Shown: positions 51,241 through 63,277 of the stretch, piece after piece
Numbering within the stretch: the stretch's first letter is position 1
Layout: every line of letters starts with the position of its first letter
Origin: Sphingomonas baiyangensis
GTDB lineage: Bacteria; Pseudomonadota; Alphaproteobacteria; Sphingomonadales; Sphingomonadaceae
DNA: 64,000 nt
Assembly (NCBI RefSeq): GCF_005144715.1
Contig: NZ_SWKR01000002.1
Coordinates: 248,001-312,000 of the forward strand
Direction: 5' to 3'
Notes under the pieces: model-generated
Told to the model about the DNA's origin: nothing
Databases searched by the model: none
Seen by the model: the letters and a program-made list of their open reading frames with translations, nothing else
Translations under genes and position numbers: made by a program

Positions 51241-51256
51241 GAAACGCCAGCGTTTC
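51241..51256. promoter_or_regulatory. Perfect 16-bp palindrome upstream of cysD
   Basis: GAAACGC-CA-GCGTTTC, seven-base perfect arms, in the 257-bp spacer between dnaB and cysD, 131 bp before the cysD start. It could be an operator for a sulfur-responsive regulator; it has no T-run and does not look like a terminator. Confidence 0.5.
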
Positions 51257-51386
51257 TGCGGGCTGCGCGGGATTTGCACGGCGGCGCTGATTGGTCTGAA
51301 GGGCCAGTGGCGCGCTGATTCCCTGCGATGGCGGCAGCGCCATGATCGCCTATGTGCGGCGGGAATGATTTGCAGGACCGCAGCCG

Positions 51387-52298
51387 ATGCCCGTTGCCGA
51401 CAGCTTGACCCATCTCGATCGCCTAGAGGCCGAAAGCATCCACATTCTTCGCGAAGTGGTGGCCGAGTGCGAACGGCCGGTCATGCTCTATTCGGTGGGC
51501 AAGGATTCGGCGGTGATGCTGCATCTGGCGCGCAAGGCCTTCTACCCCGCGCCGCCGCCCTTTCCTCTGCTGCATGTCGATACGACATGGAAATTCCAGG
51601 CGATGTACGAATTGCGCGATCGCATGGCGCGCGAAAGCGGCATGGAGTTGCTCGTCCATCGCAATCCCGAAGCCGAGGCGCGCGGCATCAATCCCTTCGA
51701 TCATGGCGCGCTGCATACCGACTTGTGGAAGACCGAGGGGCTGAAGCAGGCGCTCGACAGCTATGGCTTCGACGCGGCGTTCGGCGGCGCGCGGCGAGAC
51801 GAGGAAAAGAGCCGCGCGAAGGAGCGCGTGTTCAGCTTCCGCTCGGCCAATCATCGTTGGGACCCAAAGAACCAGCGCCCCGAACTGTGGAACCTCTACA
51901 ATGCCCGCAAGGCCAAGGGCGAGAGCATCCGTGTGTTCCCGATCTCGAACTGGACCGAGCTCGACATCTGGCAATATATCCAGCGCCACGACATTCCAAT
52001 CGTCCCGCTCTACTTCGCCGCCCCCCGACCGACGGTGGAACGCGACGGCATGCTGCTGATGGTCGATGACGAGCGCTTCAGGCTCGAACCGGGCGAGACG
52101 CCCGTCGATCGCTCGATCCGTTTCCGCACGCTTGGCTGCTATCCGCTGACGGGCGCCGTCGAGAGCGAGGCGACGACATTGTCACAGGTCATCCAGGAAA
52201 TGCTGCTGACGACCACGTCCGAGCGCCAGGGCCGCGCGATCGATCGCGATGCGGGGTCGGCGAGCATGGAGAAGAAGAAGCAGGAGGGGTATTTCTGA
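51387..52298 (+). CDS. cysD: Sulfate adenylyltransferase, small subunit
   Basis: A 303-residue ATP-sulfurylase catalytic subunit. The PP-loop is [20 protein letters not shown]; it continues with [40 protein letters not shown] and [20 protein letters not shown]. It activates sulfate to APS with the CysN GTPase encoded next. The stop overlaps the cysNC start by one base. Confidence 0.97.
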   Translation: MPVADSLTHLDRLEAESIHILREVVAECERPVMLYSVGKDSAVMLHLARKAFYPAPPPFPLLHVDTTWKFQAMYELRDRMARESGMELLVHRNPEAEARGINPFDHGALHTDLWKTEGLKQALDSYGFDAAFGGARRDEEKSRAKERVFSFRSANHRWDPKNQRPELWNLYNARKAKGESIRVFPISNWTELDIWQYIQRHDIPIVPLYFAAPRPTVERDGMLLMVDDERFRLEPGETPVDRSIRFRTLGCYPLTGAVESEATTLSQVIQEMLLTTTSERQGRAIDRDAGSASMEKKKQEGYF

Positions 52299-54217
52299 TG
52301 GCCGACGACTTGCGCGCCCCCGACCCCACCTATCGCACCGATGCGCTGATCGCCGAGGATATCGACGCCTATCTTGACCTGCACCAGCGCAAGTCGCTGC
52401 TGCGCTTCATCACCTGCGGATCGGTCGACGACGGCAAGTCGACGCTGATCGGCCGGCTGCTCTACGATTCGAAGATGATCTTCGAGGATCAGCTTGCGGC
52501 ACTCGAAGCCGATTCGAAGCGCGTCGGCACGCAGGGGCAGGAAATTGATTTCGCGCTACTGGTCGACGGGCTCGCTGCCGAGCGCGAACAGGGCATCACG
52601 ATCGATGTCGCCTATCGCTTCTTCGCGACCGAGAAGCGCAAGTTCATCGTCGCCGACACGCCGGGTCATGAGCAATATACGCGCAACATGGTGACCGGCG
52701 CTTCGACCGCCGATCTTGCCGTGATCCTGATCGATGCGCGCAAGGGCGTGCTGACCCAGACGCGCCGCCACAGCTACCTCGCGCATCTCATCGGGATCCG
52801 GCACATCGTGCTCGCGGTGAACAAGATGGACCTGATCGGCTATGATCGCGCCGCCTATGACGCAATTGTTGCCGACTATGCCGCGTTCGCCAGGACGATC
52901 GGCATCGAGCGTTTCGTGGCGATGCCGATCTCGGGGTTCCGCGGCGACAACATCGCCACCCGCAGCGCACACACGCCGTGGTATGACGGGCCGACGCTGA
53001 TCGAGCATCTCGAGCGCGTCGAGGTCGATAGCGATGCCGCACAGGCAGCGCCCTTCCGCATGGCGGTCCAGTGGGTCAATCGCCCCGATCTCGATTTTCG
53101 CGGCTTTGCGGGACAGATCGCAAGCGGAGTCATCGCGCCGGGCGATACGGTGCGCGTGCTGCCCTCGGGCCGCACGACCAGCGTGGCACGGATCGTAACG
53201 CTCGACGGCGATCTCGACCGCGCGGTCGCCGGCCAGTCGGTGACGATAACGCTCGCCGACGAGGTCGATTGCTCGCGCGGCGACGTCATCGCGGCGGCCG
53301 ATACGCCGCCGCAGCTGTCGGACCAGTTCGAGGCGACGATCGTCTGGATGGGCGAGGAGGCGCTGCTGCCGGGGCGGGGCTATTGGCTGAAGCTCGGCAC
53401 GCAGACCGTGACGGCGACGGTGCAGGAGCCCAAATACCAGGTCAACGTCAATACGATGGAGCAGCTTGCCGCCAAGACGCTCGATCTCAACGCGATCGGC
53501 GTCGCCACGCTCGCGACCGATCGCGCGCTGGTGTTCGAGCCCTATGCCGACAGCCGCCAGCTGGGCGGCTTCATCCTCATCGACAAGCTCACAAATGCGA
53601 CCGTTGCATGCGGCATGCTGCATTTCGCGCTTCGCCGCGCGCAGAACGTGCACTGGCAGCCCGTCGAAGTGAGCCGCGAGGCGCGCGCCGCGCTCAAGAA
53701 CCAGAAGCCGGCGGTGCTGTGGCTCACCGGGCTGTCGGGTGCGGGCAAATCGACGATCGCCAATCTGGTCGAGAAGAAGCTCGCGCGGATGAACCGTCAC
53801 AGCTTTCTGCTCGATGGCGACAATGTACGCCACGGTCTCAACCGCGACCTGGGGTTCACTGATGCCGATCGGGTGGAGAATATTCGTCGCGTGGGCGAGG
53901 TCGCCCGGTTGATGACCGATGCAGGGCTGATCGTCATCACCGCGTTCATCAGCCCGTTCCGCGCCGAGCGCGAGATGGTGCGGCGGATGATGGAGCCGGG
54001 TGAATTCATCGAAATCCACATCGACACGCCGCTTGCCGAAGCCGAAGCGCGTGACGTGAAGGGGCTGTACGCCAAGGCGCGCAGCGGCAAGCTCGCGAAT
54101 TTCACCGGCATCGACTCGCCGTATGAGCCTCCCGAGGACCCCGAGATCCGCATCGATACGACTGCGATGAGTGTCGAGGAGGCGGCCGAGGCCATTGTGC
54201 GACGGTTGATCCCATGA
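52298..54217 (+). CDS. cysNC: Fused sulfate adenylyltransferase large subunit / APS kinase
   Basis: A 639-residue bifunctional protein. The N-terminal GTPase (1 to about 450) has [39 protein letters not shown] and NKMDLIGYD. The C-terminal APS kinase (about 470-639) has a second P-loop [20 protein letters not shown], then [20 protein letters not shown] and [16 protein letters not shown]. It couples APS formation and conversion to PAPS. Fusion of cysN and cysC is common in Alphaproteobacteria. Confidence 0.97.
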   Translation: MADDLRAPDPTYRTDALIAEDIDAYLDLHQRKSLLRFITCGSVDDGKSTLIGRLLYDSKMIFEDQLAALEADSKRVGTQGQEIDFALLVDGLAAEREQGITIDVAYRFFATEKRKFIVADTPGHEQYTRNMVTGASTADLAVILIDARKGVLTQTRRHSYLAHLIGIRHIVLAVNKMDLIGYDRAAYDAIVADYAAFARTIGIERFVAMPISGFRGDNIATRSAHTPWYDGPTLIEHLERVEVDSDAAQAAPFRMAVQWVNRPDLDFRGFAGQIASGVIAPGDTVRVLPSGRTTSVARIVTLDGDLDRAVAGQSVTITLADEVDCSRGDVIAAADTPPQLSDQFEATIVWMGEEALLPGRGYWLKLGTQTVTATVQEPKYQVNVNTMEQLAAKTLDLNAIGVATLATDRALVFEPYADSRQLGGFILIDKLTNATVACGMLHFALRRAQNVHWQPVEVSREARAALKNQKPAVLWLTGLSGAGKSTIANLVEKKLARMNRHSFLLDGDNVRHGLNRDLGFTDADRVENIRRVGEVARLMTDAGLIVITAFISPFRAEREMVRRMMEPGEFIEIHIDTPLAEAEARDVKGLYAKARSGKLANFTGIDSPYEPPEDPEIRIDTTAMSVEEAAEAIVRRLIP

Positions 54218-54942
54218 CCGATGGCGAGCTTGCGGCCGAACTCGCGCAGGCCGCCGGGCGTATCCTGCTAGCGGTACGCGCCTCGGGTATCGTTGGCGGC
54301 AAGGCGCTGGGGATTGCGGGCGATCAGACCGCCAATGCGTTTCTGGTCAACGCGTTGCGTGCCGCACGACCCGAGGATGGTCTGCTTTCCGAGGAAATGC
54401 AGTGTGACGGCGTGCGGCTTGCGCATTCGCGCGTGTGGATCATCGATCCCGTCGACGGCACGCGCGAATATGGCGAGGCGCGCAGCGACTGGGCGGTGCA
54501 TGTCGCGCTCGCGATCGACGGCGTCGCGACGCTCGGCGCGGTGGCGCTACCCGATCTCGGGCTGGTGCTGCGCTCCGATACTCCGAAACCGTTGGCGAAA
54601 CCCGCGCGGCCCCCTCGCATCGTGGTCAGTCGTTCGCGTCCCCCCGCCGAGGCCCTTGCCGTCGCATCCGCGCTCGGGGCCGAAATCGTGTCGATGGGTT
54701 CGGCCGGTGCCAAAGCGATGGCGGTAGTGCGCGGCGAGGCTGACATCTACCTGCACTCGGGCGGGCAATATGAGTGGGATTCGGCGGCGCCGGTGGCAGT
54801 CGCGCTGGCGCATGGCCTGCATGCCAGCCGGCTCGACGGATCGCCGCTGCGCTACAACCGCGAAGATACCTATGTGGCCGATCTGCTGATCTGCCAGCCC
54901 GCGCTGGCCGCAAACGTGCTGGCGGTACTAGGCACGCAGTGA
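54214..54942 (+). CDS. cysQ: 3'(2'),5'-bisphosphate nucleotidase
   Basis: A 242-residue inositol-monophosphatase-fold enzyme that removes toxic PAP produced when PAPS is used. The Li+-sensitive metal motif appears as [20 protein letters not shown], with the upstream acidic residues in [10 protein letters not shown] and the C-terminal [20 protein letters not shown]. It overlaps the cysNC stop by four bases, making a three-gene sulfate-activation operon. Confidence 0.93.
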   Translation: MTDGELAAELAQAAGRILLAVRASGIVGGKALGIAGDQTANAFLVNALRAARPEDGLLSEEMQCDGVRLAHSRVWIIDPVDGTREYGEARSDWAVHVALAIDGVATLGAVALPDLGLVLRSDTPKPLAKPARPPRIVVSRSRPPAEALAVASALGAEIVSMGSAGAKAMAVVRGEADIYLHSGGQYEWDSAAPVAVALAHGLHASRLDGSPLRYNREDTYVADLLICQPALAANVLAVLGTQ

Positions 54943-55028
54943 CCCGCCCCCTTTCGCGCGCGCAGCAAATCGGCTAAGCGCGCGCCCGGACACCCTGCGC
55001 GGCACGCGCGGCTATTTCGGGAAACATC

Positions 55029-56846
<1,818 letters not shown>

Positions 56847-56851
56847 CGCGA

Positions 56852-57238
56852 TCAGCCTTCGCCCGGTGCCTCCACGGCATCGGGCGCACGGCTTTCGATC
56901 ATCGCGACCAGCGCGGGAACATCGCGAATGCTGGCTAGCGTGCGCGCGTCGATCAGCGTGGAGACGTGCGCTTCGCGCTCGATCAGGACCAGCGGCAGCG
57001 GCTCCGCGACGTCCGGATGATCGCGTTCGAATTTCTGGCGATGATAGAAGCGCGGGGGCGCGGCGAGGCGGCGGAGGAACGCGCGCCAGTCGCGCCGCAT
57101 CGCCACCGCGCCATAGGTAACGGCGCACAGCGAGCATGGGTATGTCGCCGGCGACACCAGCTTGTGCGCAGCGTCGAGCAGCGCCGCGGCCAATCCATCG
57201 TCGGCATTGTAGACGAACATCAGCCGCGCCGCGCTCAT
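56852..57238 (-). CDS. Conserved small protein with YPCSLC motif, unknown function
   Basis: A 128-residue soluble protein starting MSAARLMFVYNADDGLAAAL, with a CxxC in SPATYPCSLCAVTYGAVAMR, then a basic helical segment (RRDWRAFLRRLAAPPRFYHR) and an alpha/beta end. The CxxC could bind metal or be redox active, but the surrounding pattern is not a thioredoxin I recognise. It is convergent with typA, with only 5 bp between stops. The longer open frame upstream is Arg/Ser-rich and rejected. Confidence 0.75.
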   Translation of the reverse strand: MSAARLMFVYNADDGLAAALLDAAHKLVSPATYPCSLCAVTYGAVAMRRDWRAFLRRLAAPPRFYHRQKFERDHPDVAEPLPLVLIEREAHVSTLIDARTLASIRDVPALVAMIESRAPDAVEAPGEG

Positions 57239-57257
57239 CGGGTCTATTGTACCGCCG

Positions 57258-59102
57258 TTACGCCCGGCCGCTCGCGATGTAGCGCTCGACCTGCTCCTCG
57301 AGCACGCCGAGCGGCATCGCGCCGTTCGACAATATCGCTTCGTGGAAATCGCGGATGTCGAAGCGGCTGCCCATTTCCTTCTCGGCACGCGCGCGCAGTT
57401 CGGCGATCTTGAGCTGGCCGATCATGTAGCTCGTCGCCTGGCCAGGATTGTTGATGTAGCGATCGACCTCGCGAACCAGATCGATTTCCGAAATCTGCGA
57501 GTTGTCGCGGAAATATTGCTGCGCCTGCTCGCGCGTCCAGCGCTTCGAGTGGATGCCGGTGTCGACCACCAGCCGGATCGCCCGCCACATCTGGAGCGAG
57601 AGCATGCCGAACTGCGAATAGGGATCGGCATAGCCGCCCATCTCCTGCGCCAGCCGCTCGGTATAGAGACCCCAGCCTTCCGAATAGGCGCTGTAGCCGC
57701 CGAATCGCCGGAACTTGGGCAAGCCCTCCAATTCCTGCTGGCGGGCGATCTGGAAATGATGGCCCGGCGCGCCTTCGTGCACCGAAATGCCTTCCATCTG
57801 CACCTTCTGCACCTGCGCCATGTCGGCCAGATTGACGTAATAGATGCCCGGGCGCGATCCGTCGGGCGCGGGGCGGTTGTAGAAGGCGGTCGATGCCGTC
57901 GCTTGTCGCCATTCCTTGACCGCCCGGACCTCGAGCTCGGCCTTGGGAAGCGTGCGGAAGAAGCGCGGCGCGGCGGTCATCATGTTGGCGATCACGCCGC
58001 GCGCATCGGTGAGATACTGCTCGCGGCCTGCCTGTGAGTTCTCGTACTTGAACTGCGGGCTGGTGCGGATGTGCGTGAAGAATGCCTTGAGATCGCCCTG
58101 AAAGCCTACGCGCTGGCGGATCGCTTCCATCTCGGCGCGGATGCGCGCGACCTGATCGAGGCCGATCTGGTGGATCTGGTCGGCGGTCAGCTCGGTCGTG
58201 GTGTTCTGCGCAAGACGCGCTGCGTAGAATTCGGCCCCGTTGGGCAGGCTCCACGCGCCGTTATTGCCCTTGGCCTGCGGCTCGATCTCGTCGAGCACGG
58301 CGAACAGCGTATCGAAGCCGCGCTTGAACGGTCCTGTGAGCGCAGCCTGCCCGGCAGCGAGCAGCCGGTCCTTCTCGGCCTGCGCCACGTTGAGCGCGTT
58401 CACCTTCTTGCGGAAATCGGCCATCACGGTCGAATCCTCGCCGGCGGTGAACGGCGCCCCGACCAGCACTTTCTTCGCGTCGTTGCGCGCAGGCGCGAAC
58501 ACCATCTGTGGCGGCACGATGCCCTTGGCTGCCTGCGCGCGCATACGAGCCGAGACCTCGCGCATCACGCGTTCGGTCTCGGCGATGCGCGAGACATAGG
58601 CTTCGGCATCGGCGACCGAGCCGACGCGGTGATTGTTGAGCAGGAAAGTGGGGATCGACCCCGCAGGGCTGCCATTGGTCGAGACGGGAAAGCCGTGATC
58701 GCGCCATGGATGCATGCGGCGCATATTCTCGACCTGCACTTCGTACAGCCGATAGCTGAGACGGCCGCTGTCGGAGAGCTGGGCGGGATCGAAGCGCTCG
58801 CGCATGCCCGCAAGCGTCGCTTCGGCGATCGCGAGGCGCTGGTCGGCGGTACGGCCGGTATAGTCGTCGAGCTTGCCGTAATCCTGCTTGCTGCCGAGGC
58901 TGGTGAGCGTTTCGGGGCTGAGCGCCGCGGCGCGATCGAACGCGGCGTCAAGATAGGCGACGAGTGCGGCGTCCTGCGCCTGCGCGGTAGCGGGCGTAGT
59001 GGCGGCGGGCTGCGCGGCGATCGTTTGCGGCCCGGTCGCATCGGGCTGAGTGCAGCCTGCGAGTGCGGTGCTTAGAAGAAGCGAAAGCGGGATGACACGC
59101 AT
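57258..59102 (-). CDS. DUF885-family lipoprotein, putative metallopeptidase
   Basis: A 614-residue exported lipoprotein. Signal MRVIPLSLLLSTALAGC with an LAGC lipobox; the mature part matches DUF885. The metal-binding-like motif GISVHEGAPGHHFQIARQQE is followed about 25 residues later by SAYSEGWGLYTERLAQEMGG, which supplies a likely third ligand. DUF885 proteins are thought to be zinc-dependent peptidases or carboxypeptidase-like enzymes; the substrate is unknown. The in-frame stretch upstream to 59348 is low-complexity and excluded. Its neighbour upstream is an M28 peptidase, suggesting a peptide-utilisation pair. Confidence 0.88.
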   Translation of the reverse strand: MRVIPLSLLLSTALAGCTQPDATGPQTIAAQPAATTPATAQAQDAALVAYLDAAFDRAAALSPETLTSLGSKQDYGKLDDYTGRTADQRLAIAEATLAGMRERFDPAQLSDSGRLSYRLYEVQVENMRRMHPWRDHGFPVSTNGSPAGSIPTFLLNNHRVGSVADAEAYVSRIAETERVMREVSARMRAQAAKGIVPPQMVFAPARNDAKKVLVGAPFTAGEDSTVMADFRKKVNALNVAQAEKDRLLAAGQAALTGPFKRGFDTLFAVLDEIEPQAKGNNGAWSLPNGAEFYAARLAQNTTTELTADQIHQIGLDQVARIRAEMEAIRQRVGFQGDLKAFFTHIRTSPQFKYENSQAGREQYLTDARGVIANMMTAAPRFFRTLPKAELEVRAVKEWRQATASTAFYNRPAPDGSRPGIYYVNLADMAQVQKVQMEGISVHEGAPGHHFQIARQQELEGLPKFRRFGGYSAYSEGWGLYTERLAQEMGGYADPYSQFGMLSLQMWRAIRLVVDTGIHSKRWTREQAQQYFRDNSQISEIDLVREVDRYINNPGQATSYMIGQLKIAELRARAEKEMGSRFDIRDFHEAILSNGAMPLGVLEEQVERYIASGRA

Positions 59103-59142
59103 GAACAGGCCCTTGAAGTTGAACGGGAAGGATGGGGCAAGG

Positions 59143-60054
59143 CTATCGACCGGGCGCCGGGCCGGCAAGGCCGGGCGCCGTGTCGAGCGCTGCGTCGAAA
59201 GCGCGGACCGCCGCCAGAATGGTGGCCGCTGAACCGCGGAAGAACTCGACTGGCACCTTGCCCGCCGTGTCGCCCGGCTGGTGATAGTCAGTATGATCCT
59301 CGACGCCGAAATAGACGAAGGGGATCGACTTGGCGTGGAAGGCGGCATGGTCCGAGAGTTCGACCCAGTCGTCGTCGCCTTCCTGCGGGCCTTCGTGCCC
59401 GAAGCGCAGCTTGATCGGCGCCTCGTTGGCGAGCGTATCGAGCACGGGTTGCAACTGCGGGTAGGTCTTCCCGCCGACGGCGAAAAGCTCGCCCTTGTCG
59501 CTGCGGCTTACCATGTCGAGGTTGATGTTGAGCGCAATGCGCGCGAGCGGCACCGGGGGATCGGCCACGAAGGCACGTGCGCCATAGAAACCCGGCTCCT
59601 CGGCATCCCAGAAGGCGAGGATTACCTTGTGGCGCGCCGGCTTGTCGGCGAGCGACTGCGCGATGGCGAGCAGTGCGGCGACGCCCGAGGCATTGTCGTC
59701 GGCGCCGGGATGCAGCCTGCCGCCCTGCATGCCGACATGATCGTAATGCGCGCCGACGACGATAACACGATGATCGTCGCGATCGGTGCCGTCGATCTGC
59801 GCCAGCACGTTGGTGCCGCGCAGCGCCCGCCCGCGATGGCGCGTGCGGAAGGGACGTTCGTAGCGGGCGTAGAGCGGCGCCGCGCCGATCGCCTCGAGCC
59901 GGGCGATGATATGCGCGCGGGCACGCGCCGAGCCGCGCGTGGCGGGGGCGCGGCCTTCCATGCGGGGGGCCGCGAGCGTCGCCAGATCGGTGAGCAGCGG
60001 ATCGCTTGCCTGCGACGAGGCGAGCAGTGCGAGCGGCAGGGTGAGCGCGAGCAT
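59143..60054 (-). CDS. M28-family metallopeptidase, exported
   Basis: A 303-residue zinc aminopeptidase. Signal MLALTLPLALLASSQASDPL; the zinc and catalytic motifs are VVGAHYDHVGM, GADDNASGVAALLAIAQSLA, FWDAEEPGFYGARAF, LNINLDMVSRS and DHTDYHQPGDTAGKVP. All five ligands are present. It is followed by the DUF885 lipoprotein 40 bp downstream. The start at 60054 excludes an Arg-rich upstream extension. Confidence 0.9.
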   Translation of the reverse strand: MLALTLPLALLASSQASDPLLTDLATLAAPRMEGRAPATRGSARARAHIIARLEAIGAAPLYARYERPFRTRHRGRALRGTNVLAQIDGTDRDDHRVIVVGAHYDHVGMQGGRLHPGADDNASGVAALLAIAQSLADKPARHKVILAFWDAEEPGFYGARAFVADPPVPLARIALNINLDMVSRSDKGELFAVGGKTYPQLQPVLDTLANEAPIKLRFGHEGPQEGDDDWVELSDHAAFHAKSIPFVYFGVEDHTDYHQPGDTAGKVPVEFFRGSAATILAAVRAFDAALDTAPGLAGPAPGR

Positions 60055-60062
60055 GCGCTGCC

Positions 60063-61607
60063 CTAGCGCGCGGGTGCGGCTTCGGAAAGGCCGATCCGCG
60101 CGGCCAGCCATCGTGCGGCGGCGGCGGGGCTCTGCTTGCCGGCATCGCGATCGACGCGGTAGTTCGCCTCACGCATCGCCTCGACCGGGATGCGGCCGAT
60201 GAGCGGCGCGAGCGCGGCGGAAAAGCGCGCATCGTCGGCGCGGGCGGGGGCGAGAAGCAGCAGCGCGTCATAGCCGGGGATCGCGCCCTTGGGATCGGCG
60301 AGGACGCGCAGGCGATCGGCGGCGATGCGGCCGTCGGACGAGAAGGCGGGGATCACGTCGGCGCGGCCGCTGGCGAGCGCGCGGTACATGAAGGTGGGGT
60401 GATAGGGCGTCTGGCTGGCGAAGCGCAGGCCATAGGCGTCGCGGACGGCGCGCCATTCGGGGCGTTCGAGAAACTCGACATCGGTGCCGAAGGCAAGATT
60501 GGGGGCGACGCGCGAAAGGTCGCTAAGTGTACGCACTTCGAGCTTTTCGGCATCGGCCTCGCGCATGGCGAAGGCGTAGGCGTTCTCGAAGCCGAGCGTC
60601 CCCAATGTGCGGACACCACGGGTTTCGCGTGCCCAGTCGCGTACGCCGGCGACGATGGCGGCGCGGGGCGGCACGTCGGTGCGCTGCATCTGGTTGGTCC
60701 AGAGCGTTCCCGAATAATCGACATAGACGTCGATATCGCCGTTCGCGAGCGCATCGAACGCCACCGCCGAGCCCAGCCCCTCGCGATAGCGGACGCGGTA
60801 TCCCGCGGTTTCGAGCCGGTTTCCGATTAGGCGGGCGAGAATATACTGCTCGGAAAACCCCTTGGCGCCGACAGTGACAACATCGGCGCCAGGCGACAGC
60901 TTCGGCGCCACCGAGACGAGCAGCGCGGCGCCGAGCAGCGCCAGGCTCGCCCATGCCCGCCACGGCCGTCGCGCACGCAAGCCGTGCTCGGCGGATGCGA
61001 GCAGCATATCGACTGCCATCGCCAGCGCTGCCGATGCGATGCAGCCCGCGAGCACGAGGTTCCAGTTCTGCGTCTGGAGGCCGGCGAAGATGAGATCGCC
61101 AAGGCTCGCCGCGCCGACGGTGGTCGAGAGCGTAGCGGCGCCGATCGTCCATACCGCCGCGGTGCGGATGCCCGCCATCAACACGGGTGCCACCAGCGGC
61201 GCCTCGACGAGGCGGAGCTTCTGCCATGGCGTCATGCCGACACCATCGGCGGCCTCGATGACGGCGGGATCGAGGCCGACGAGGCCGGTCACGCCGTTGC
61301 GCAGGATCGGCAGCAGCGCATAGAGCGTGAGCGCCAGCAGCGCGGGCAGGAAGCCGAGCGCGGGGATCGCACCGCCGAGCAGCGCCGACAGCGACAGTAG
61401 CAGCGGATAGAAGAGCGCGAGCAGCGCCAGCGCCGGGATCGTCTGGACGAGGCTGGCGATGCCGAGCGTCACGCGTGCGACGGCGGGGCGGCGCGCCGAG
61501 ACGACGGCGAGCGGCAATGCGATGGCGAGGCCGAGCGCCAGCGCGGCGAATGCCAGCAGGACATGCGCGGCGAGCAGTTCGGGGACGCGTGCGAAAGCTT
61601 CGGTCAT
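60063..61607 (-). CDS. ABC importer permease fused to substrate-binding domain (OpuB/EgtU type)
   Basis: A 514-residue fusion. The N-terminal half is a BPD-type permease with about six helices and the EAA-like loop DGVGMTPWQKLRLVEAPL. A linker helix (AWASLALLGAALLVSVA) leads to the extracytoplasmic binding domain with VVTVGAKGFSEQYILARLIG, NGDIDVYVDYSGTLWTNQMQ and DVIPAFSSDGRIAA. That domain resembles ProX/OpuBC glycine-betaine/choline binders. Permease-binding fusions of this kind include the recently recognised EgtUC ergothioneine transporter; the ligand cannot be decided here. The start overlaps the ATPase gene stop (ATGA). Confidence 0.88.
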   Translation of the reverse strand: MTEAFARVPELLAAHVLLAFAALALGLAIALPLAVVSARRPAVARVTLGIASLVQTIPALALLALFYPLLLSLSALLGGAIPALGFLPALLALTLYALLPILRNGVTGLVGLDPAVIEAADGVGMTPWQKLRLVEAPLVAPVLMAGIRTAAVWTIGAATLSTTVGAASLGDLIFAGLQTQNWNLVLAGCIASAALAMAVDMLLASAEHGLRARRPWRAWASLALLGAALLVSVAPKLSPGADVVTVGAKGFSEQYILARLIGNRLETAGYRVRYREGLGSAVAFDALANGDIDVYVDYSGTLWTNQMQRTDVPPRAAIVAGVRDWARETRGVRTLGTLGFENAYAFAMREADAEKLEVRTLSDLSRVAPNLAFGTDVEFLERPEWRAVRDAYGLRFASQTPYHPTFMYRALASGRADVIPAFSSDGRIAADRLRVLADPKGAIPGYDALLLLAPARADDARFSAALAPLIGRIPVEAMREANYRVDRDAGKQSPAAAARWLAARIGLSEAAPAR

Positions 61608-62383
61608 GCGCGTTCGAGCCGGGCGAGGCGGTGCGCCTGCTCGCGTGGCACGGCTGCCAGCGCCTCGGCCTCGGCCCCGGCTTCGCCGCGCATCAGTGCG
61701 GCTGGCGTGGCATCGGCGACGATGCGGCCCTGCGCCATCACCAGCACGCGATCGGCGAGCAGCATCGCTTCGGCCATGTCGTGCGTGACCATGACGGTGG
61801 TGAGCGCCAGCCGATCGTGCAGGCCGCGGATCGCCTCCCCCAGACTGGCGCGCGTGACGGGATCGAGCGCGCCGAACGGCTCGTCCATCAGCATCAGCCG
61901 CGGACGCGTGGCGAGTGCGCGCGCGACGCCGACGCGCTGGCGCTGGCCGCCCGAGAGCGCATCGGGAAGGCGATTGGCGACCTCGCCGGGGAGTTCGACC
62001 AGCGCCAGCAGTTCGTCGACGCGGGCGCGGCGCTCGGCGGGGGCGGCGCCGGCAAGGCGCAGGCCGATCGCGATATTCTCGCCCACCGTCATGTGCGCGA
62101 ATAGCCCGGTGTTCTGGAACACATAGCCGATGCGGCGGCGCAGGTGCGGCGCGGGCTCGGCGGCGACATCGGCACCGGCGATCGTGATGCGGCCGGCATC
62201 GGGATCGATCAGGCGGTTGACGGTCTTGAGCAAGGTCGACTTGCCCGAGCCCGAGGTGCCGACGAGCGCGACGAAGCTGCCGCCGGCGATGGCGAGCGAC
62301 ACGTCGTCGACCGCGACGACACCGCCGGGATAGCGCTTGGTGACGCCATCGAAGGCGAGGGCGGGGCCGCTTTGTTCTGGCAT
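61604..62383 (-). CDS. ABC importer ATP-binding protein (OpuA/ProV-like)
   Basis: A 259-residue ATPase. Walker A is FVALVGTSGSGKSTLLKTVN, Q-loop GYVFQNTGLFAHMTVGENIA, signature DALSGGQRQRVGVARALA, and Walker B RLMLMDEPFGALDPVTRASL with the switch His in TVMVTHDMAEAM. There are no CBS domains, unlike classical ProV. It forms a two-gene importer operon with the permease-binding fusion downstream. Confidence 0.94.
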   Translation of the reverse strand: MPEQSGPALAFDGVTKRYPGGVVAVDDVSLAIAGGSFVALVGTSGSGKSTLLKTVNRLIDPDAGRITIAGADVAAEPAPHLRRRIGYVFQNTGLFAHMTVGENIAIGLRLAGAAPAERRARVDELLALVELPGEVANRLPDALSGGQRQRVGVARALATRPRLMLMDEPFGALDPVTRASLGEAIRGLHDRLALTTVMVTHDMAEAMLLADRVLVMAQGRIVADATPAALMRGEAGAEAEALAAVPREQAHRLARLERA

Positions 62384-62439
62384 TGATGCCGACCATGCGG
62401 AATGATCGCGCCAAGGTCAAAATGATGGGAGCAGGATGC

Positions 62440-63222
62440 GTGGTCGATTATCGCAAGCGCATATTCGTGACGGGCGGCGGATCGGGCATCGGCCGCGCGA
62501 CGGCGGCGCTGTTCGCGGCGCGCGGATGGCAGGTGGGGCTCGCCGATATCGACGCGGCGGCGATGGCGCGCGTCGCCGCCGAACTGCCCGCCGGGCAAGC
62601 GAGCACGCATGTGCTCGACGTGCGCGACCGCGATGGCTGGGACGTGGCGCTCGCCGATTTCGCGGGCGAGGGCGGCATCGACGTGGTGTTCAACAATGCC
62701 GGCATCGCGGTGGGGGGCGTGTTCGCCGACGCCGATCCGGCCGAGCTTGCGCGTTGCGTGGCGATCAATTTCCAGGGCGTGGTATGGGGCGCGCATGCCG
62801 GATACCGCTACCTGAAGCGCGCGCCGGGTGGCGGCCTGCTCAACACTGCGTCGGCCGCCGGCATCTATGGCACGCCGGGTGCTGCGATCTATTCGGCGAC
62901 GAAATTCGCGGTGCGCGGGCTGACCGAGGCGCTGGAAGGCGAATGGCGCGCCGAGGGCATCAAGGTGCGCAGCCTGATGCCGAGCTTCATCGATACGCCG
63001 CTGCTCGATGCGGGCGTGCCGGGCACCAACCAGAATGTGCGCGAGCGGGTGCGCGATGCCGGGCTGGAGTTCACGCCCGTCGAGCAGGTGGCCGAGGCGG
63101 CGTGGCGCGCGGTGCATGGCGATGCGGTGCACACGGTAGTGGGCAAGACCGCCGAACGGCTCAAATTCGCTGCGCGCTGGATGCCGGGTGCGCTCCGTAA
63201 GCAGATGGGGCGATCGCTTTGA
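62440..63222 (+). CDS. Short-chain dehydrogenase/reductase
   Basis: A 260-residue classical SDR. The cofactor loop is IFVTGGGSGIGRATAALFAA with LADID at the end of strand 2 (NAD preferred); then FNNAGIAVGGVF, the catalytic Ser in LLNTASAAGIYG and YSATKFAVRGL (Tyr-x3-Lys). The start is GTG at 62440 (GGGAG and AGGA just upstream); ATG at 62422 or 62425 would add a few residues. The substrate is unknown. It is divergent from the ABC ATPase gene. Confidence 0.85.
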   Translation: MVDYRKRIFVTGGGSGIGRATAALFAARGWQVGLADIDAAAMARVAAELPAGQASTHVLDVRDRDGWDVALADFAGEGGIDVVFNNAGIAVGGVFADADPAELARCVAINFQGVVWGAHAGYRYLKRAPGGGLLNTASAAGIYGTPGAAIYSATKFAVRGLTEALEGEWRAEGIKVRSLMPSFIDTPLLDAGVPGTNQNVRERVRDAGLEFTPVEQVAEAAWRAVHGDAVHTVVGKTAERLKFAARWMPGALRKQMGRSL

Positions 63223-63277
63223 GGGGGGTGATGCGCGGTGGCTGGGTGTCGTTCTGCTTTGAAGCCGCACGAAAGGG

